The translations under genes and the position numbers were made by a program. Below are positions 8,180 to 13,906 of a stretch of 17,165 bases of DNA, in pieces (position 1 is the stretch's first letter; every line of letters begins with the position of its first letter). Under the pieces are notes generated by a model. It was not told the origin of the DNA, ran no database searches, and was given only the letters and a program-made list of their open reading frames with translations. Source of the stretch: Bacteroidota bacterium (GTDB taxonomy: Bacteria > Bacteroidota > Ignavibacteria > SZUA-365); the NCBI GenBank assembly GCA_023432805.1, contig JAEYUG010000013.1, forward strand, positions 1 to 17,165, in the 5' to 3' direction.

Positions 8180-8204
8180 AAAAAAGTAGGAGGCCTTGGC
8201 CTCC
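8180..8204 (-). terminator. Intrinsic terminator on the minus strand
   Basis: On the minus strand GGAGGCC-AA-GGCCTCC (8204-8189) is followed by TAC and then six T residues (8185-8180), a textbook Rho-independent terminator. It lies downstream of the cupin gene and 22 nt before the start of the RNase H-like/SnoaL gene. An overlapping stem GTAGGA (8186-8191) with TCCTAC (8212-8217) could compete with the terminator arm. Confidence 0.75.
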
Positions 8205-8208
8205 GGAG

Positions 8209-8243
8209 GGATCCTACGTGCGAGAAAGCTCGCTTTCGGATCC
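8209..8243 (-). ncRNA. Structured leader or small RNA between promoter and terminator
   Basis: Between the promoter at 8250-8278 and the terminator at 8180-8204, two GGATCC copies (8209-8214, 8238-8243) can pair and enclose a smaller stem GAAAG-ctcg-CTTTC (8224-8237). A transcript from the promoter would be about 60 nt when terminated, or about 85 nt of leader before ATG 8158 when read through. It is either a small RNA or an attenuator-type leader. No known riboswitch class was recognised. Confidence 0.35.
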
Positions 8244-8249
8244 GATGAA

Positions 8250-8278
8250 AAGATACGATAGCTCTGCTTTGCTGTCAA
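8250..8278 (-). promoter_or_regulatory. Candidate minus-strand promoter
   Basis: On the minus strand TTGACA (8278-8273), a 17-nt spacer and TATCTT (8255-8250) form a good promoter with a predicted start near 8243. It reads toward the gene starting at 8158 but lies upstream of an intrinsic terminator. A palindrome GTGCA-ctcca-TGCAC (8305-8319) lies about 27 bp upstream and could be an activator or repressor site. Nothing else was recognised in 8279-8350. Confidence 0.5.
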
Positions 8279-8350
8279 GGAAAATCTGTTGTAAAGGTCC
8301 TGATGTGCACTCCATGCACTGGCTGCAGCGTTTATTGTGGACGGGGTTGT

Positions 8351-8719
8351 TCAGATCCATGCGTCGGTGGGGGCGGTGTGCGACGAGGGGGCGGCGTCGC
8401 CGGTGTTGACGGTGCCGGAGGGCTCGATGAGCAGGATGGCGCATTCGGCGGCGGCGAAGGGCTTGTGCTCGACGCCGCGCGGCACGACGTACAGCTCACC
8501 GGCACCGAGCCGCACCTCCCCGTCGCGGAAGTCGATGCGCAGCTCGCCCTGCACGACGATGAAGACCTCGTCGGTGTCGGGATGGCTGTGCCAGACGAAA
8601 TCTCCCTCGATCTTCGCGAGCCGGAGATCGTAGTCGTTCATCTGCGCGACGATCCGCGGCCGCCACTGCTCGGTGATGAGCGCCAGCTTCTGCGCCAGGT
8701 TGATCGGTTCGTGTGTCAT
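8351..8719 (-). CDS. Small single-domain cupin protein
   Basis: A 122-residue cupin_2-type beta-barrel with likely metal ligands H44, H46 and E51 (HSHPDTDE) in motif 1 and H85 (PRGVEHKP) in motif 2; the barrel covers about 35-100. The C-terminal ~20 residues are Ser/Thr/Pro-rich. Stand-alone cupins of this size may be mannose-6-phosphate-isomerase-like sugar binders, dioxygenase-like enzymes or ligand sensors, and no specific substrate can be deduced. The start is secured by GGAGGTGA at 8730-8723. A palindrome ATGCA-N6-TGCAT (8733-8748) overlaps a TACCTTGCA box (8742-8734) just upstream, though that box is very close to the start codon for a promoter. The first codons are duplicated at 5906-5930. 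Confidence 0.82.
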   Translation of the reverse strand: MTHEPINLAQKLALITEQWRPRIVAQMNDYDLRLAKIEGDFVWHSHPDTDEVFIVVQGELRIDFRDGEVRLGAGELYVVPRGVEHKPFAAAECAILLIEPSGTVNTGDAAPSSHTAPTDAWI

Positions 8720-8833
8720 GGGTCACCTCCGCATGCAAGGTAGTGCATGACGCATCGCAGAACACGCGGCTGGGAAGGTGGGCTGCGTTTCAGGCTGCCG
8801 GCACCGACGTGGCGACGGCTGTGGATTCGAGCC

Positions 8834-9223
8834 TCACCTGCGCCGGTAGTTCGTGTTGCGCAGCATCATGCGGTCGTTTCCGAGGCGGGTGATGACGACG
8901 TCGTTCTTCGTGCCGCAACGGAGCTTCGACTTTCCCATGGTGATGGTGGCGTGGCGTCCGTCGATCTTGCAGAACTGCCACTTCTCTGCAGGGTAACGGT
9001 CCTTGGCTTCGTCCATCTCGATATTGAACATGTCCATTTGCACCTTGTTCTTCGTGAAGGTGTAGCGGAAGAGCAGGGTGTTGGAGGGATCCGACTCCTC
9101 GATCCACGAACCTGAGGTGAGCCACGCGGTGAATTCAGCCTGCGACTCGAAGGGTTTCTGTGCGAAGGTGGGGAAGCTGCCTGCTGCGAACAACAGTGCG
9201 ATGACCATGAGACGTGTGCGCAT
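8834..9223 (-). CDS. Small secreted protein of unknown function
   Basis: A protein of 129 residues with a signal peptide of about 21 residues (core LMVIALLFAAGSFPTFA, cleaved before QKP). The frame extends upstream to 9319, but ATG 9223 is preceded by AGGAG about 9 nt away and begins exactly at the signal peptide, so the shorter form is chosen. The mature part alternates short strands: WLTSGSWIEE, LLFRYTFTKNKVQM, WQFCKIDG, ATITMGKSKLRCG and DVVITRLGNDRMMLRN. This suggests a small beta-barrel, possibly lipocalin-like, with two cysteines (95, 103) that could form a disulfide. No family is recognised. It is probably periplasmic. The cupin gene follows on the same strand after 114 bp without a terminator, so the two could be co-transcribed. 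Confidence 0.72.
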   Translation of the reverse strand: MRTRLMVIALLFAAGSFPTFAQKPFESQAEFTAWLTSGSWIEESDPSNTLLFRYTFTKNKVQMDMFNIEMDEAKDRYPAEKWQFCKIDGRHATITMGKSKLRCGTKNDVVITRLGNDRMMLRNTNYRRR

Positions 9224-9329
9224 TGATTCTCTCCTGCGTCTTGAGTGGCGCGGACCTGTGTCCGTTTCACATCTGCTTACGCCGCAGCGTCTGCTGCTGC
9301 TGAGAAAGATGACGCGCACGCAGCCGGCA

Positions 9330-9414
9330 GACTGACGTCTTCATCCACCACGGGAGGACGGACGCCCTCGTCCGTCATTGACGAATGCTCAGTGGGGTAC
9401 GGACGAGGGCATCC
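9330..9414. repeat. Composite palindromic repeats: degenerate GGTGGAC unit, GACGGAC unit, inverted remnant
   Basis: Three related elements are packed together. 9330-9349 reads GACTGACgtcttcATCCACC, a decayed unit of the GGTGGAC subfamily. 9353-9376 is an intact GGGAG-type unit with the perfect stem GACGGACgccctcGTCCGTC at 9357-9376. 9401-9414, GGACGAGGGCATCC, is an inverted half-decayed unit. The cluster lies just beyond the stop codon of the old yellow enzyme gene (ends 9448, minus strand). The rest of 9224-9447 shows no gene. Confidence 0.75.
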
Positions 9415-9447
9415 CGCAACCTGTGGTCGGTGACGAGCACGCGCTGA

Positions 9448-10524
9448 TCAGGCCGTGAGCGTCGGGTAGTCGGTGTAGCCGTTGGCGCCGGGCGTGTAGA
9501 AGGTGGCAAAATCGGGTGCGTTGAGTGCGGCACCGGTCCGGAAGCGCTCGACGAGATCGGGGTTCGAGATGAAAGGCCGTCCAAACGCGACGAGATCGGC
9601 ATGCCCGGCGTCGACCGCAGCCTGCGCGGTGTCGAGCGTATGTCCGCCGGCAAGAATGAAGGGACCGTCGAACGCCGCGCGCAGTGTCTGCAGGAATCCC
9701 GCGGGAAGCGGCGGAGTTCCCAGTGAGGAATGGTCGAGGACGTGCACGTACAGCAGCCCGAGGGCCGAGAGTTCGGCCATGAGTGCGAGGTACTGCGCAT
9801 CGACCTCGGGGAAACTGCCGGTGCCGAGCGCATTGCTGTAGGGCGAAAGACGGATGCCGACCTTGTCGGCACCGATGGCCGCAACGGTGGCGCGTACCAC
9901 GTCGAGCGCGAAACGGTTGCGAGCATGCATGTCACCGCCGTAGGCGTCGGTGCGGGTGTTCACGTTCGCGTTCAGGAACTGCTCGATGAGATAGCCGTTG
10001 GCTCCGTGAAGTTCGACGCCATCGAAGCCGGCCTGCATGGCGAGCGTCGCCGCATGCACGAATGCATCGACCGCCTGGGCGATGTCGTCGTCGGTCATCG
10101 CCCGCGCAGCGGTGTGCGGCTGCATGCCCTCGGCATCGGTCCAGATCTCGCCGGGGCAGGCTCCATCGACCGGACCGAGCACCTCGGCGCCCTCGGGCAG
10201 ATTCGCGCGGTGGCCTACACGGCCCGTGTGCATGAGCTGCACGACGATGCGTCCGCCACGTGCATGCACGGCATCGGTGACGCCGCGCCATGCCTGCGTC
10301 TGGGCGTCGTTGTAGATGCCCGGGATGCGCGCATAGCCGCGACCGTTCGGCGAGGGCGCAACGCCCTCGGTGATGATGAGTCCCGCCGTCGCACGCTGTG
10401 CGTAGTATTCGGCCATGAGCGCGTTCGGCAGGCCGTTGTCGACCGCCCTGCTGCGGGTCATGGGCGACATGACGATGCGGTTGGAGAGTGGGAGCGCCCG
10501 GAGGGTCGCGGGTTCGAAAAGCAT
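9448..10524 (-). CDS. Old yellow enzyme family FMN-dependent ene-reductase (NemA-like)
   Basis: Cytoplasmic TIM-barrel flavoprotein of 358 residues, the normal length for the family. It is expected to use NAD(P)H to reduce activated C=C bonds of enals, enones, maleimides or quinones, and often nitro groups or nitrate esters. Visible motifs are NRIVMSPMTR (15-24), LMHTGR (97-102), the substrate-anion-binding pair H173 and N176 in ELHGANGYLIEQFL, NTRTDAYGG (189-197), R225 in GIRLSP, and FMN-phosphate elements ILAGG (290-294) and FGRPFISNPDL (314-324). The frame is open upstream to 11067, but ATG 10524 has GAGG at a suitable distance and begins exactly at the conserved N-terminus MLFEP. An HxlR regulator is divergently transcribed from the same intergenic region and probably controls this gene. 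Confidence 0.93.
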   Translation of the reverse strand: MLFEPATLRALPLSNRIVMSPMTRSRAVDNGLPNALMAEYYAQRATAGLIITEGVAPSPNGRGYARIPGIYNDAQTQAWRGVTDAVHARGGRIVVQLMHTGRVGHRANLPEGAEVLGPVDGACPGEIWTDAEGMQPHTAARAMTDDDIAQAVDAFVHAATLAMQAGFDGVELHGANGYLIEQFLNANVNTRTDAYGGDMHARNRFALDVVRATVAAIGADKVGIRLSPYSNALGTGSFPEVDAQYLALMAELSALGLLYVHVLDHSSLGTPPLPAGFLQTLRAAFDGPFILAGGHTLDTAQAAVDAGHADLVAFGRPFISNPDLVERFRTGAALNAPDFATFYTPGANGYTDYPTLTA

Positions 10525-10570
10525 ATGGACCTCGTTGTGATGAGAATGAATGCGTGTATGAGATATTCCG

Positions 10571-10638
10571 TCGATACCGTATCTTGCATCGAACAGCAGA
10601 ATGCAGCCTTGGTATGCAAAGTAGGACAAGGCTAAAAT
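10571..10638. promoter_or_regulatory. Divergent promoter/operator region between ene-reductase and HxlR genes
   Basis: TATCTTGCA on the plus strand (10580-10588) and TACTTTGCA on the minus strand (10623-10615) face each other as -7-like boxes. Their TTGCAT and ATGCAA halves (10584-10589, 10614-10619) form an inverted repeat with 24 bp between. A second inverted repeat is TCGAT (10571-10575) with ATCGA (10588-10592). TTGGTA-N18-TAAAAT (10609-10638) is an alternative promoter for the regulator gene. These are plausible HxlR sites, supported by sequence only. Confidence 0.35.
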
Positions 10639-10674
10639 AGGAACTTGATGACCCGAGATCAAGAAGGCACATTC

Positions 10675-11079
10675 ATGATACCTGGTAACATTCATGCACG
10701 AGATGATGCAGCCGGCGGTGCGCATCTGGTCAATGCCTGTCAGACTGCGCGGGAGCTGCTGTCGCGCATTGGCGACAAGTGGAGCGTGTTGATCGTCATG
10801 ACGCTTCGAGGCGGTCCGATGCGCTTCAACGAGATCAAGCGTGTGCTCGGAACGATTTCGCAGCGCATGCTGACGCTGACCCTCCGATCGATGGAGCGGG
10901 ACGGACTGGTGACGCGTACGGTCACGCCCACGACACCGCCCCGCGTCGACTATGCGCTGACGGAACTCGGCGTGTCGCTCAGTCAGCCCGTCGAAGTGCT
11001 CGGGCAGTGGGCGGTCGAGCATCAGTCCGAGATTCGGAAGGCACAGGCTCGGTACGACCGTCGCCATCCCTCCGAGTGA
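10675..11079 (+). CDS. HxlR-family winged-helix transcriptional regulator
   Basis: A 134-residue regulator with an HxlR winged helix at about 20-115. C22 precedes the first helix (ACQTARELLSRIGDKWSVLI), followed by LRGGPMRFNEIKRVLGTISQ and the recognition helix QRMLTLTLRSMERDGLV; the wing is TRTVTPTTPPRVDYALTELG. In the known relatives YodB and HypR, a cysteine in this N-terminal position senses quinones, diamide or hypochlorite and controls oxidoreductases. C22 is the only cysteine here. ATG 10675 has AGAAGG 7 nt upstream; ATG 10648 and TTG 10645 in frame are possible but lie next to the predicted transcription start. Divergence from the ene-reductase suggests that gene is its target, an inference from context. 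Confidence 0.9.
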   Translation: MIPGNIHARDDAAGGAHLVNACQTARELLSRIGDKWSVLIVMTLRGGPMRFNEIKRVLGTISQRMLTLTLRSMERDGLVTRTVTPTTPPRVDYALTELGVSLSQPVEVLGQWAVEHQSEIRKAQARYDRRHPSE

Positions 11080-11109
11080 TCCTCGCCGTCGTGCTCAACG
11101 CACGTCAAT

Positions 11110-11241
11110 GACGGACGAGGGCGTCCGTCCTCCCAACGAGGGCGTCCGTCCTCCCAACGAGGGCGTCCGTCCTCCCAACGAGGGCGTCCATCCTCCCAAC
11201 GAGGGCGTCCATCCTCCCAACGAGGGCGTCCATCCTCCCTT
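11110..11241 (+). repeat. Tandem array of six 21-bp units derived from the GACGGAC palindrome, inverted
   Basis: The array begins with a complete hairpin GACGGACgagggcGTCCGTC (11110-11129). It continues as six head-to-tail 21-bp units of the form cgagggcgtccRtcctccc plus two bases, starting at 11116, 11137, 11158, 11179, 11200 and 11221. Later units lack the GACGGA arm, so only the first can fold locally. R is G in units 1-3 and A in units 4-6. Because 21 is divisible by 3, the array stays open as a (NEGVRPP)n-type frame, but nothing supports its translation. It lies between the convergent HxlR and DUF1801 genes. Confidence 0.92.
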
Positions 11242-11262
11242 CAGGCACCAAACGCGCGCTGC

Positions 11263-11649
11263 TCAGCGCCTGCGGCTCAGACGGGCTGCGGGAGCGCTGC
11301 GGATTTCATCGAGGCGGAGGCGGATGAGCTTCCGCAGGAGGCGCGCGGGGAGGTCGGTGCCGGGCGGGACGCGGATCGCGCCGCTCGACGTGTCGTATCC
11401 CTCGAGATCCTTCGCACATTGGGGAATGATGTTTCCGCTGTGGGGATACACCGAGTGGTTGGCAACGGTGGCTGCGAAGCCGATGAAGACCTTGCCGTGC
11501 GCGCGGAAACCGGGCATGCCGTAGCTGATGCACTCCTCCGCGCCCGGCACGATCGCGTGAACCGCGGCGCGCAGCCGCTCGAGCCGCGCGCGCGTCTCGT
11601 CCGGCAGTCCGGCCAGATACTCGTCGATGGTCGTGAAGGTCGCCTTCAT
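11263..11649 (-). CDS. DUF1801 family protein (YdhG-like)
   Basis: A 128-residue cytoplasmic protein of the DUF1801 family, which includes B. subtilis YdhG, described as a frataxin-like iron chaperone. The pattern is complete: TTIDEYLAGLPDE at the N-terminus, a helix RLERLRAAVHAIVPGAEE, the signature ISYGMPGF (41-48), HGKVFIGFAA, a YPHSG strand (68-72), and the C-terminal GAIRVPPGTDLPARLLRKLI (90-109), followed by a basic tail. ATG 11649 has AGGAG 7 nt upstream, whereas the ATG at 11655 is only one base from that site, so the shorter start is preferred. A role in iron handling is a family-level suggestion; most members are uncharacterised. Confidence 0.88.
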   Translation of the reverse strand: MKATFTTIDEYLAGLPDETRARLERLRAAVHAIVPGAEECISYGMPGFRAHGKVFIGFAATVANHSVYPHSGNIIPQCAKDLEGYDTSSGAIRVPPGTDLPARLLRKLIRLRLDEIRSAPAARLSRRR

Positions 11650-11723
11650 GCGCATGCTCCTGTGGATGTGTGGGAGGGAATCCGGAAATTACGGAGAAAC
11701 AAGGAAGGAAGGAGGTGGATGTG

Positions 11724-12104
11724 GTGGAGCGGATGCATGTGATTCTCTATGTCGCCGAACAGGCGCGCGCGACGGCGTTCTATCGCGCGGTGCTCGCTGC
11801 GGAAGCCGTGCTCGACGTGCCCGGCATGACGGAGTTCCGGATCTCGAACTCCTGTGTGCTGGGACTGATGCCCGAGGCGGGGATCCGCCGGCTGCTCGGA
11901 GAGGCGCTGCCGGATCCCGCGCAGGCGCAGGGGGTGCCGAGGGCGGAACTGTATCTGGTGGTGCGCGATGCAGCGGCATGGCATGCGCGGGCACTCGAGG
12001 CCGGCGCGCGAGAACTGGCGCCGCTTGCTGCGCGGGACTGGGGCGCACGGGTGTCGTACGTGCTCGATCCCGACGGCCATGTCGTGGCCTTCGCCGAAGC
12101 ATAG
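11724..12104 (+). CDS. VOC-superfamily (glyoxalase/bleomycin-resistance fold) protein
   Basis: A small protein of 126 residues made of two beta-alpha-beta-beta-beta modules. Module one is HVILYVAEQARATAFYRAVL with MTEFRISNSCVLGLMP; module two is AELYLVVRDAAAWHARALEA with VSYVLDPDGHVVAFAE. H5, E75 and E125 occupy positions usually used for the metal site in this superfamily, so it may be an active metalloenzyme or a resistance-type binding protein; the substrate cannot be assigned. GTG 11724 lies 8 nt after GGAGG (11711-11715). ATG 11733 and GTG 11721 are alternatives, and the frame is open upstream to 11670 without homology-like features. The gene is divergent from the DUF1801 gene (74-bp gap). 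Confidence 0.85.
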   Translation: MERMHVILYVAEQARATAFYRAVLAAEAVLDVPGMTEFRISNSCVLGLMPEAGIRRLLGEALPDPAQAQGVPRAELYLVVRDAAAWHARALEAGARELAPLAARDWGARVSYVLDPDGHVVAFAEA

Positions 12105-12108
12105 AACC

Positions 12109-12216
12109 GGGAGGTCGGACGCCCTCGTCCGTCACAGGAGGACGGACGCCCTCGTCCGTCACAGGAGGACGGACGCCCTCGTCCGTCACAGGAGGACGGA
12201 CGCCCTCGTCCGTCCC
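12109..12216 (+). repeat. Tandem array of four 27-bp palindromic units, GACGGAC subfamily
   Basis: Four units start at 12109, 12136, 12163 and 12190. Units 2-4 contain AGGAG followed by the perfect hairpin GACGGACgccctcGTCCGTC; unit 1 has a damaged left arm (GGTCGGAC). In contrast to the 21-bp array at 11110, every unit keeps both arms. AGGTCGG in unit 1 resembles the AGGTCGG of the GGTGGAC subfamily. The array lies between the convergent VOC gene (ends 12104) and the exported-protein gene (ends 12249), with no poly-T tract. Confidence 0.92.
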
Positions 12217-12248
12217 CTTGTGCGGCGTGTGCCCGGAGGTAATTCGAA

Positions 12249-12722
12249 CTACTTGATGCGGATGGAGACGGCCGTGAAGACGAGCTTCAGGCCGAGAGGC
12301 ACCTTCTGCATTTCAAATGCACCATAACACTGGACGGTCTGCGTCTCGCGCACACCGGGGAGCGATGTGATGAAGGTCTGGATCTCGACGCGAGCCATTC
12401 CGTCGACCATGTTGATCCAATGCGGCCGTGTGTTTACCAGCTTGCCGACCTGACCCTGCAGAAGGATCTTCTGGCCGAGCATGTTCTTCGCAAGAGGGAA
12501 GGCCTCCCGCAGTGTGTACAGCTTGGCGTCGGACGGCACAGGTGCGCCATAGACCTTGTAGGCCGTATTGGCGGTGGTGAGGTTGTCTCCCGTCTGCGGG
12601 AGCTGCTGCTGGAGCTGATCGCCTGGCGGTGGCGGGAGCTGCTGGGTCGGAGTGTCGGTCTGTGCCTGACAGGTGATGATACATGCAAGCAGTGCACAGA
12701 CGAGCAGAGAAAGCCGTTTCAT
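12249..12722 (-). CDS. Small exported protein, possible OB-fold
   Basis: A 157-residue protein with an N-terminal export signal (MKRLSLLVCALLACIITCQA). LLAC at 11-14 could be a lipobox, making it a lipoprotein; otherwise cleavage is near QAQ. A Pro/Gln-rich linker (about 24-48) precedes a domain of about 105 residues. Its pattern, GQKILLQGQVGKLVNTRP followed by HWINMVDGMARVEIQTF, resembles small bacterial OB-fold domains such as DUF4920. A single-Cys strand TVQCYGAF and a C-terminal strand LKLVFTAVSIRIK follow. ATG 12722 is preceded by GAGGGGG and coincides with the signal sequence, so longer starts up to 12818 are rejected. It probably acts in the periplasm or at the outer membrane. Function is unknown and the OB-fold call is tentative. 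Confidence 0.68.
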   Translation of the reverse strand: MKRLSLLVCALLACIITCQAQTDTPTQQLPPPPGDQLQQQLPQTGDNLTTANTAYKVYGAPVPSDAKLYTLREAFPLAKNMLGQKILLQGQVGKLVNTRPHWINMVDGMARVEIQTFITSLPGVRETQTVQCYGAFEMQKVPLGLKLVFTAVSIRIK

Positions 12723-12794
12723 TGCTGTCCCCCTCAAGGGTGATGATACGATGTGTGGGTTATCAGCAGCAACGTACTGCGGGACGGGGCAGGA

Positions 12795-12880
12795 CACAAG
12801 ATAAATAAGACAAATCACTCATTTTTTCTTTATATAATGTCGATTTCCGTTGCTTTCGCACCGAAGCCCGCGTACACTTG
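12795..12880. promoter_or_regulatory. AT-rich divergent promoter region
   Basis: This strip between two divergent genes is markedly AT-rich. On the minus strand TATCTTGTG (12803-12795) fits a -7 box for the exported-protein gene. On the plus strand there are a perfect TATAAT (12833-12838) and a TACACTTG box (12873-12880), the latter with TTG about 20 nt upstream. Either could serve the outer-membrane protein gene at 12911. No palindromic repeat of the GGAC family occurs here. Confidence 0.4.
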
Positions 12881-12910
12881 TAGCGACTCACCAGACATAC
12901 GCGTAGAACA

Positions 12911-13861
12911 ATGCCTGACGACTTCGTCACGGCACGCGCACGAGCGCCATGGTGCCGCGCCGCATTCCTGCTGCTGCTTGCATTCGCACCGTCGATCGTG
13001 CGCACGCAGTCGACGGACATGCAACAGCCCGAGGGATTCTCGTACATCATCCGTCCATCATTCGGATTTCTCATGAACACGATTCCCCAGGAAGAACATG
13101 AGGAGATCGTCATGTCGATGTACGGCCAGCTGCGCTCGCAGTACACGCTGGGATTGGGACGCGTGCGTCTCAAGAGTTACCTCAATGCCGATCTCACCCG
13201 TGAGGTGTACTCGTACGCCGCACCGGTGATCATGCGCGACAATCTCGTGGCGACCGTGATTCCCTCGATCCGCATCTCGGACGACTGGAAGATCAGCGTG
13301 TTTCTCGAGATGACAATGGAGACACAGATGCTGCATGGGACGCAGGATGGCATCCCCACACGGTTCATGGATCCCGCCTTCTTCTACGAAACGATCTACA
13401 TCGGGCGGTGGCTCGAGCGCGCGGCCCCCGACAACTCGACACGCATGAGCTTCCGCTACGGCATCGGCTACGCGTTTCAGCAGACGATGCGCAGCCAGTT
13501 CATGCTCACCGACGAGCGGCCGATCAACATCGATCCCGAGAATCCCCTCACCGTCGTGCGGTCCGCACCCAGCGTGCGACTCGAGAGCGGTATCAGCGCT
13601 GTGGCCGCGCTTGAGTACTTCACGACGTTCTCGACGGATTTCACCGGCTATCTGCAGGTGCTCGGGGTCACGCTCTCGAAGGGGAGCTTCCGCGAGTTCT
13701 TCGAGAAGTCGCACGCGGTGGCGCAGATCGGCGCCGGATTGACGTACCGGACGTTTTCCCTTCGCTATGATTTCCGTCTGATCTACGATCGCAATTATTC
13801 GAAGCGGCGCGATCTGACGCAGTCGGCCACGTTCGGTATCATTCTCGAATTCACGAACTGA
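12911..13861 (+). CDS. Predicted outer-membrane beta-barrel protein
   Basis: A 316-residue exported protein with a signal peptide (about 1-33; core AFLLLLAFAPSIV). The rest consists of long amphipathic strands separated by short turns, as in outer-membrane barrels: FSYIIRPSFGFLMN, YTLGLGRVRLKSYLNADLT, LVATVIPSIRISDDWKISVFLEMTME, MSFRYGIGYAFQQ, GISAVAALEYFTTFSTDFTG, AQIGAGLTYRTFSLRYDFRL. The last strand, SATFGIILEFTN, has the aromatic near the C-terminus that barrel-assembly signals favour. Similar proteins in this phylum fall in DUF3078-like groups; membership was not tested. ATG 12911 has no good Shine-Dalgarno sequence. The gene ends 45 bp from the convergent protease-hydrolase gene with a strong palindrome between. 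Transport or anchoring function is unknown. Confidence 0.72.
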   Translation: MPDDFVTARARAPWCRAAFLLLLAFAPSIVRTQSTDMQQPEGFSYIIRPSFGFLMNTIPQEEHEEIVMSMYGQLRSQYTLGLGRVRLKSYLNADLTREVYSYAAPVIMRDNLVATVIPSIRISDDWKISVFLEMTMETQMLHGTQDGIPTRFMDPAFFYETIYIGRWLERAAPDNSTRMSFRYGIGYAFQQTMRSQFMLTDERPINIDPENPLTVVRSAPSVRLESGISAVAALEYFTTFSTDFTGYLQVLGVTLSKGSFREFFEKSHAVAQIGAGLTYRTFSLRYDFRLIYDRNYSKRRDLTQSATFGIILEFTN

Positions 13862-13876
13862 AACTCACAGGTCACG

Positions 13877-13904
13877 GGCGGACGGACGCCCTCGTCCGTC
13901 CGCC
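13877..13904. repeat. Palindromic repeat unit with extended 11-bp perfect stem
   Basis: GGCGGACGGAC (13877-13887), loop gccctc and GTCCGTCCGCC (13894-13904) form a perfect 11-bp stem, the longest of the family. It fills most of the 45-bp gap between the convergent stop codons at 13861 and 13907-13909. A bidirectional 3'-end or termination role fits the position, although there is no T-tract. Confidence 0.85.
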
Positions 13905-13906
13905 GG

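Noticed and set aside
8834..9319. Longer 161-residue form of the small secreted protein
   Set aside because: The first 32 residues are Arg/Ser-rich with no export signal; ATG 9223 has a proper ribosome site and begins at the signal peptide.
9730..10635. Plus-strand frame of about 300 codons opposite the old yellow enzyme
   Set aside because: Antisense shadow of a well-conserved enzyme; no domain, signal or ribosome site.
10525..11067. N-terminal extension of about 180 residues on the old yellow enzyme
   Set aside because: It would run antisense through the HxlR gene, has no family similarity, and the normal family N-terminus begins at ATG 10524 with its own ribosome site.
11689..12189. Minus-strand frame encoding repeated DEGVRPP-like peptides through the 27-bp array
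   Set aside because: The peptide repeat follows from a 27-bp unit being divisible by three. The rest of the frame is antisense to the VOC gene.
12109..12216. Conventional Rho-independent terminators
   Set aside because: The stems are strong, but no T-run follows in either direction, in contrast to the genuine terminator at 8180-8204. They are kept as repeats with a possible 3'-end role.
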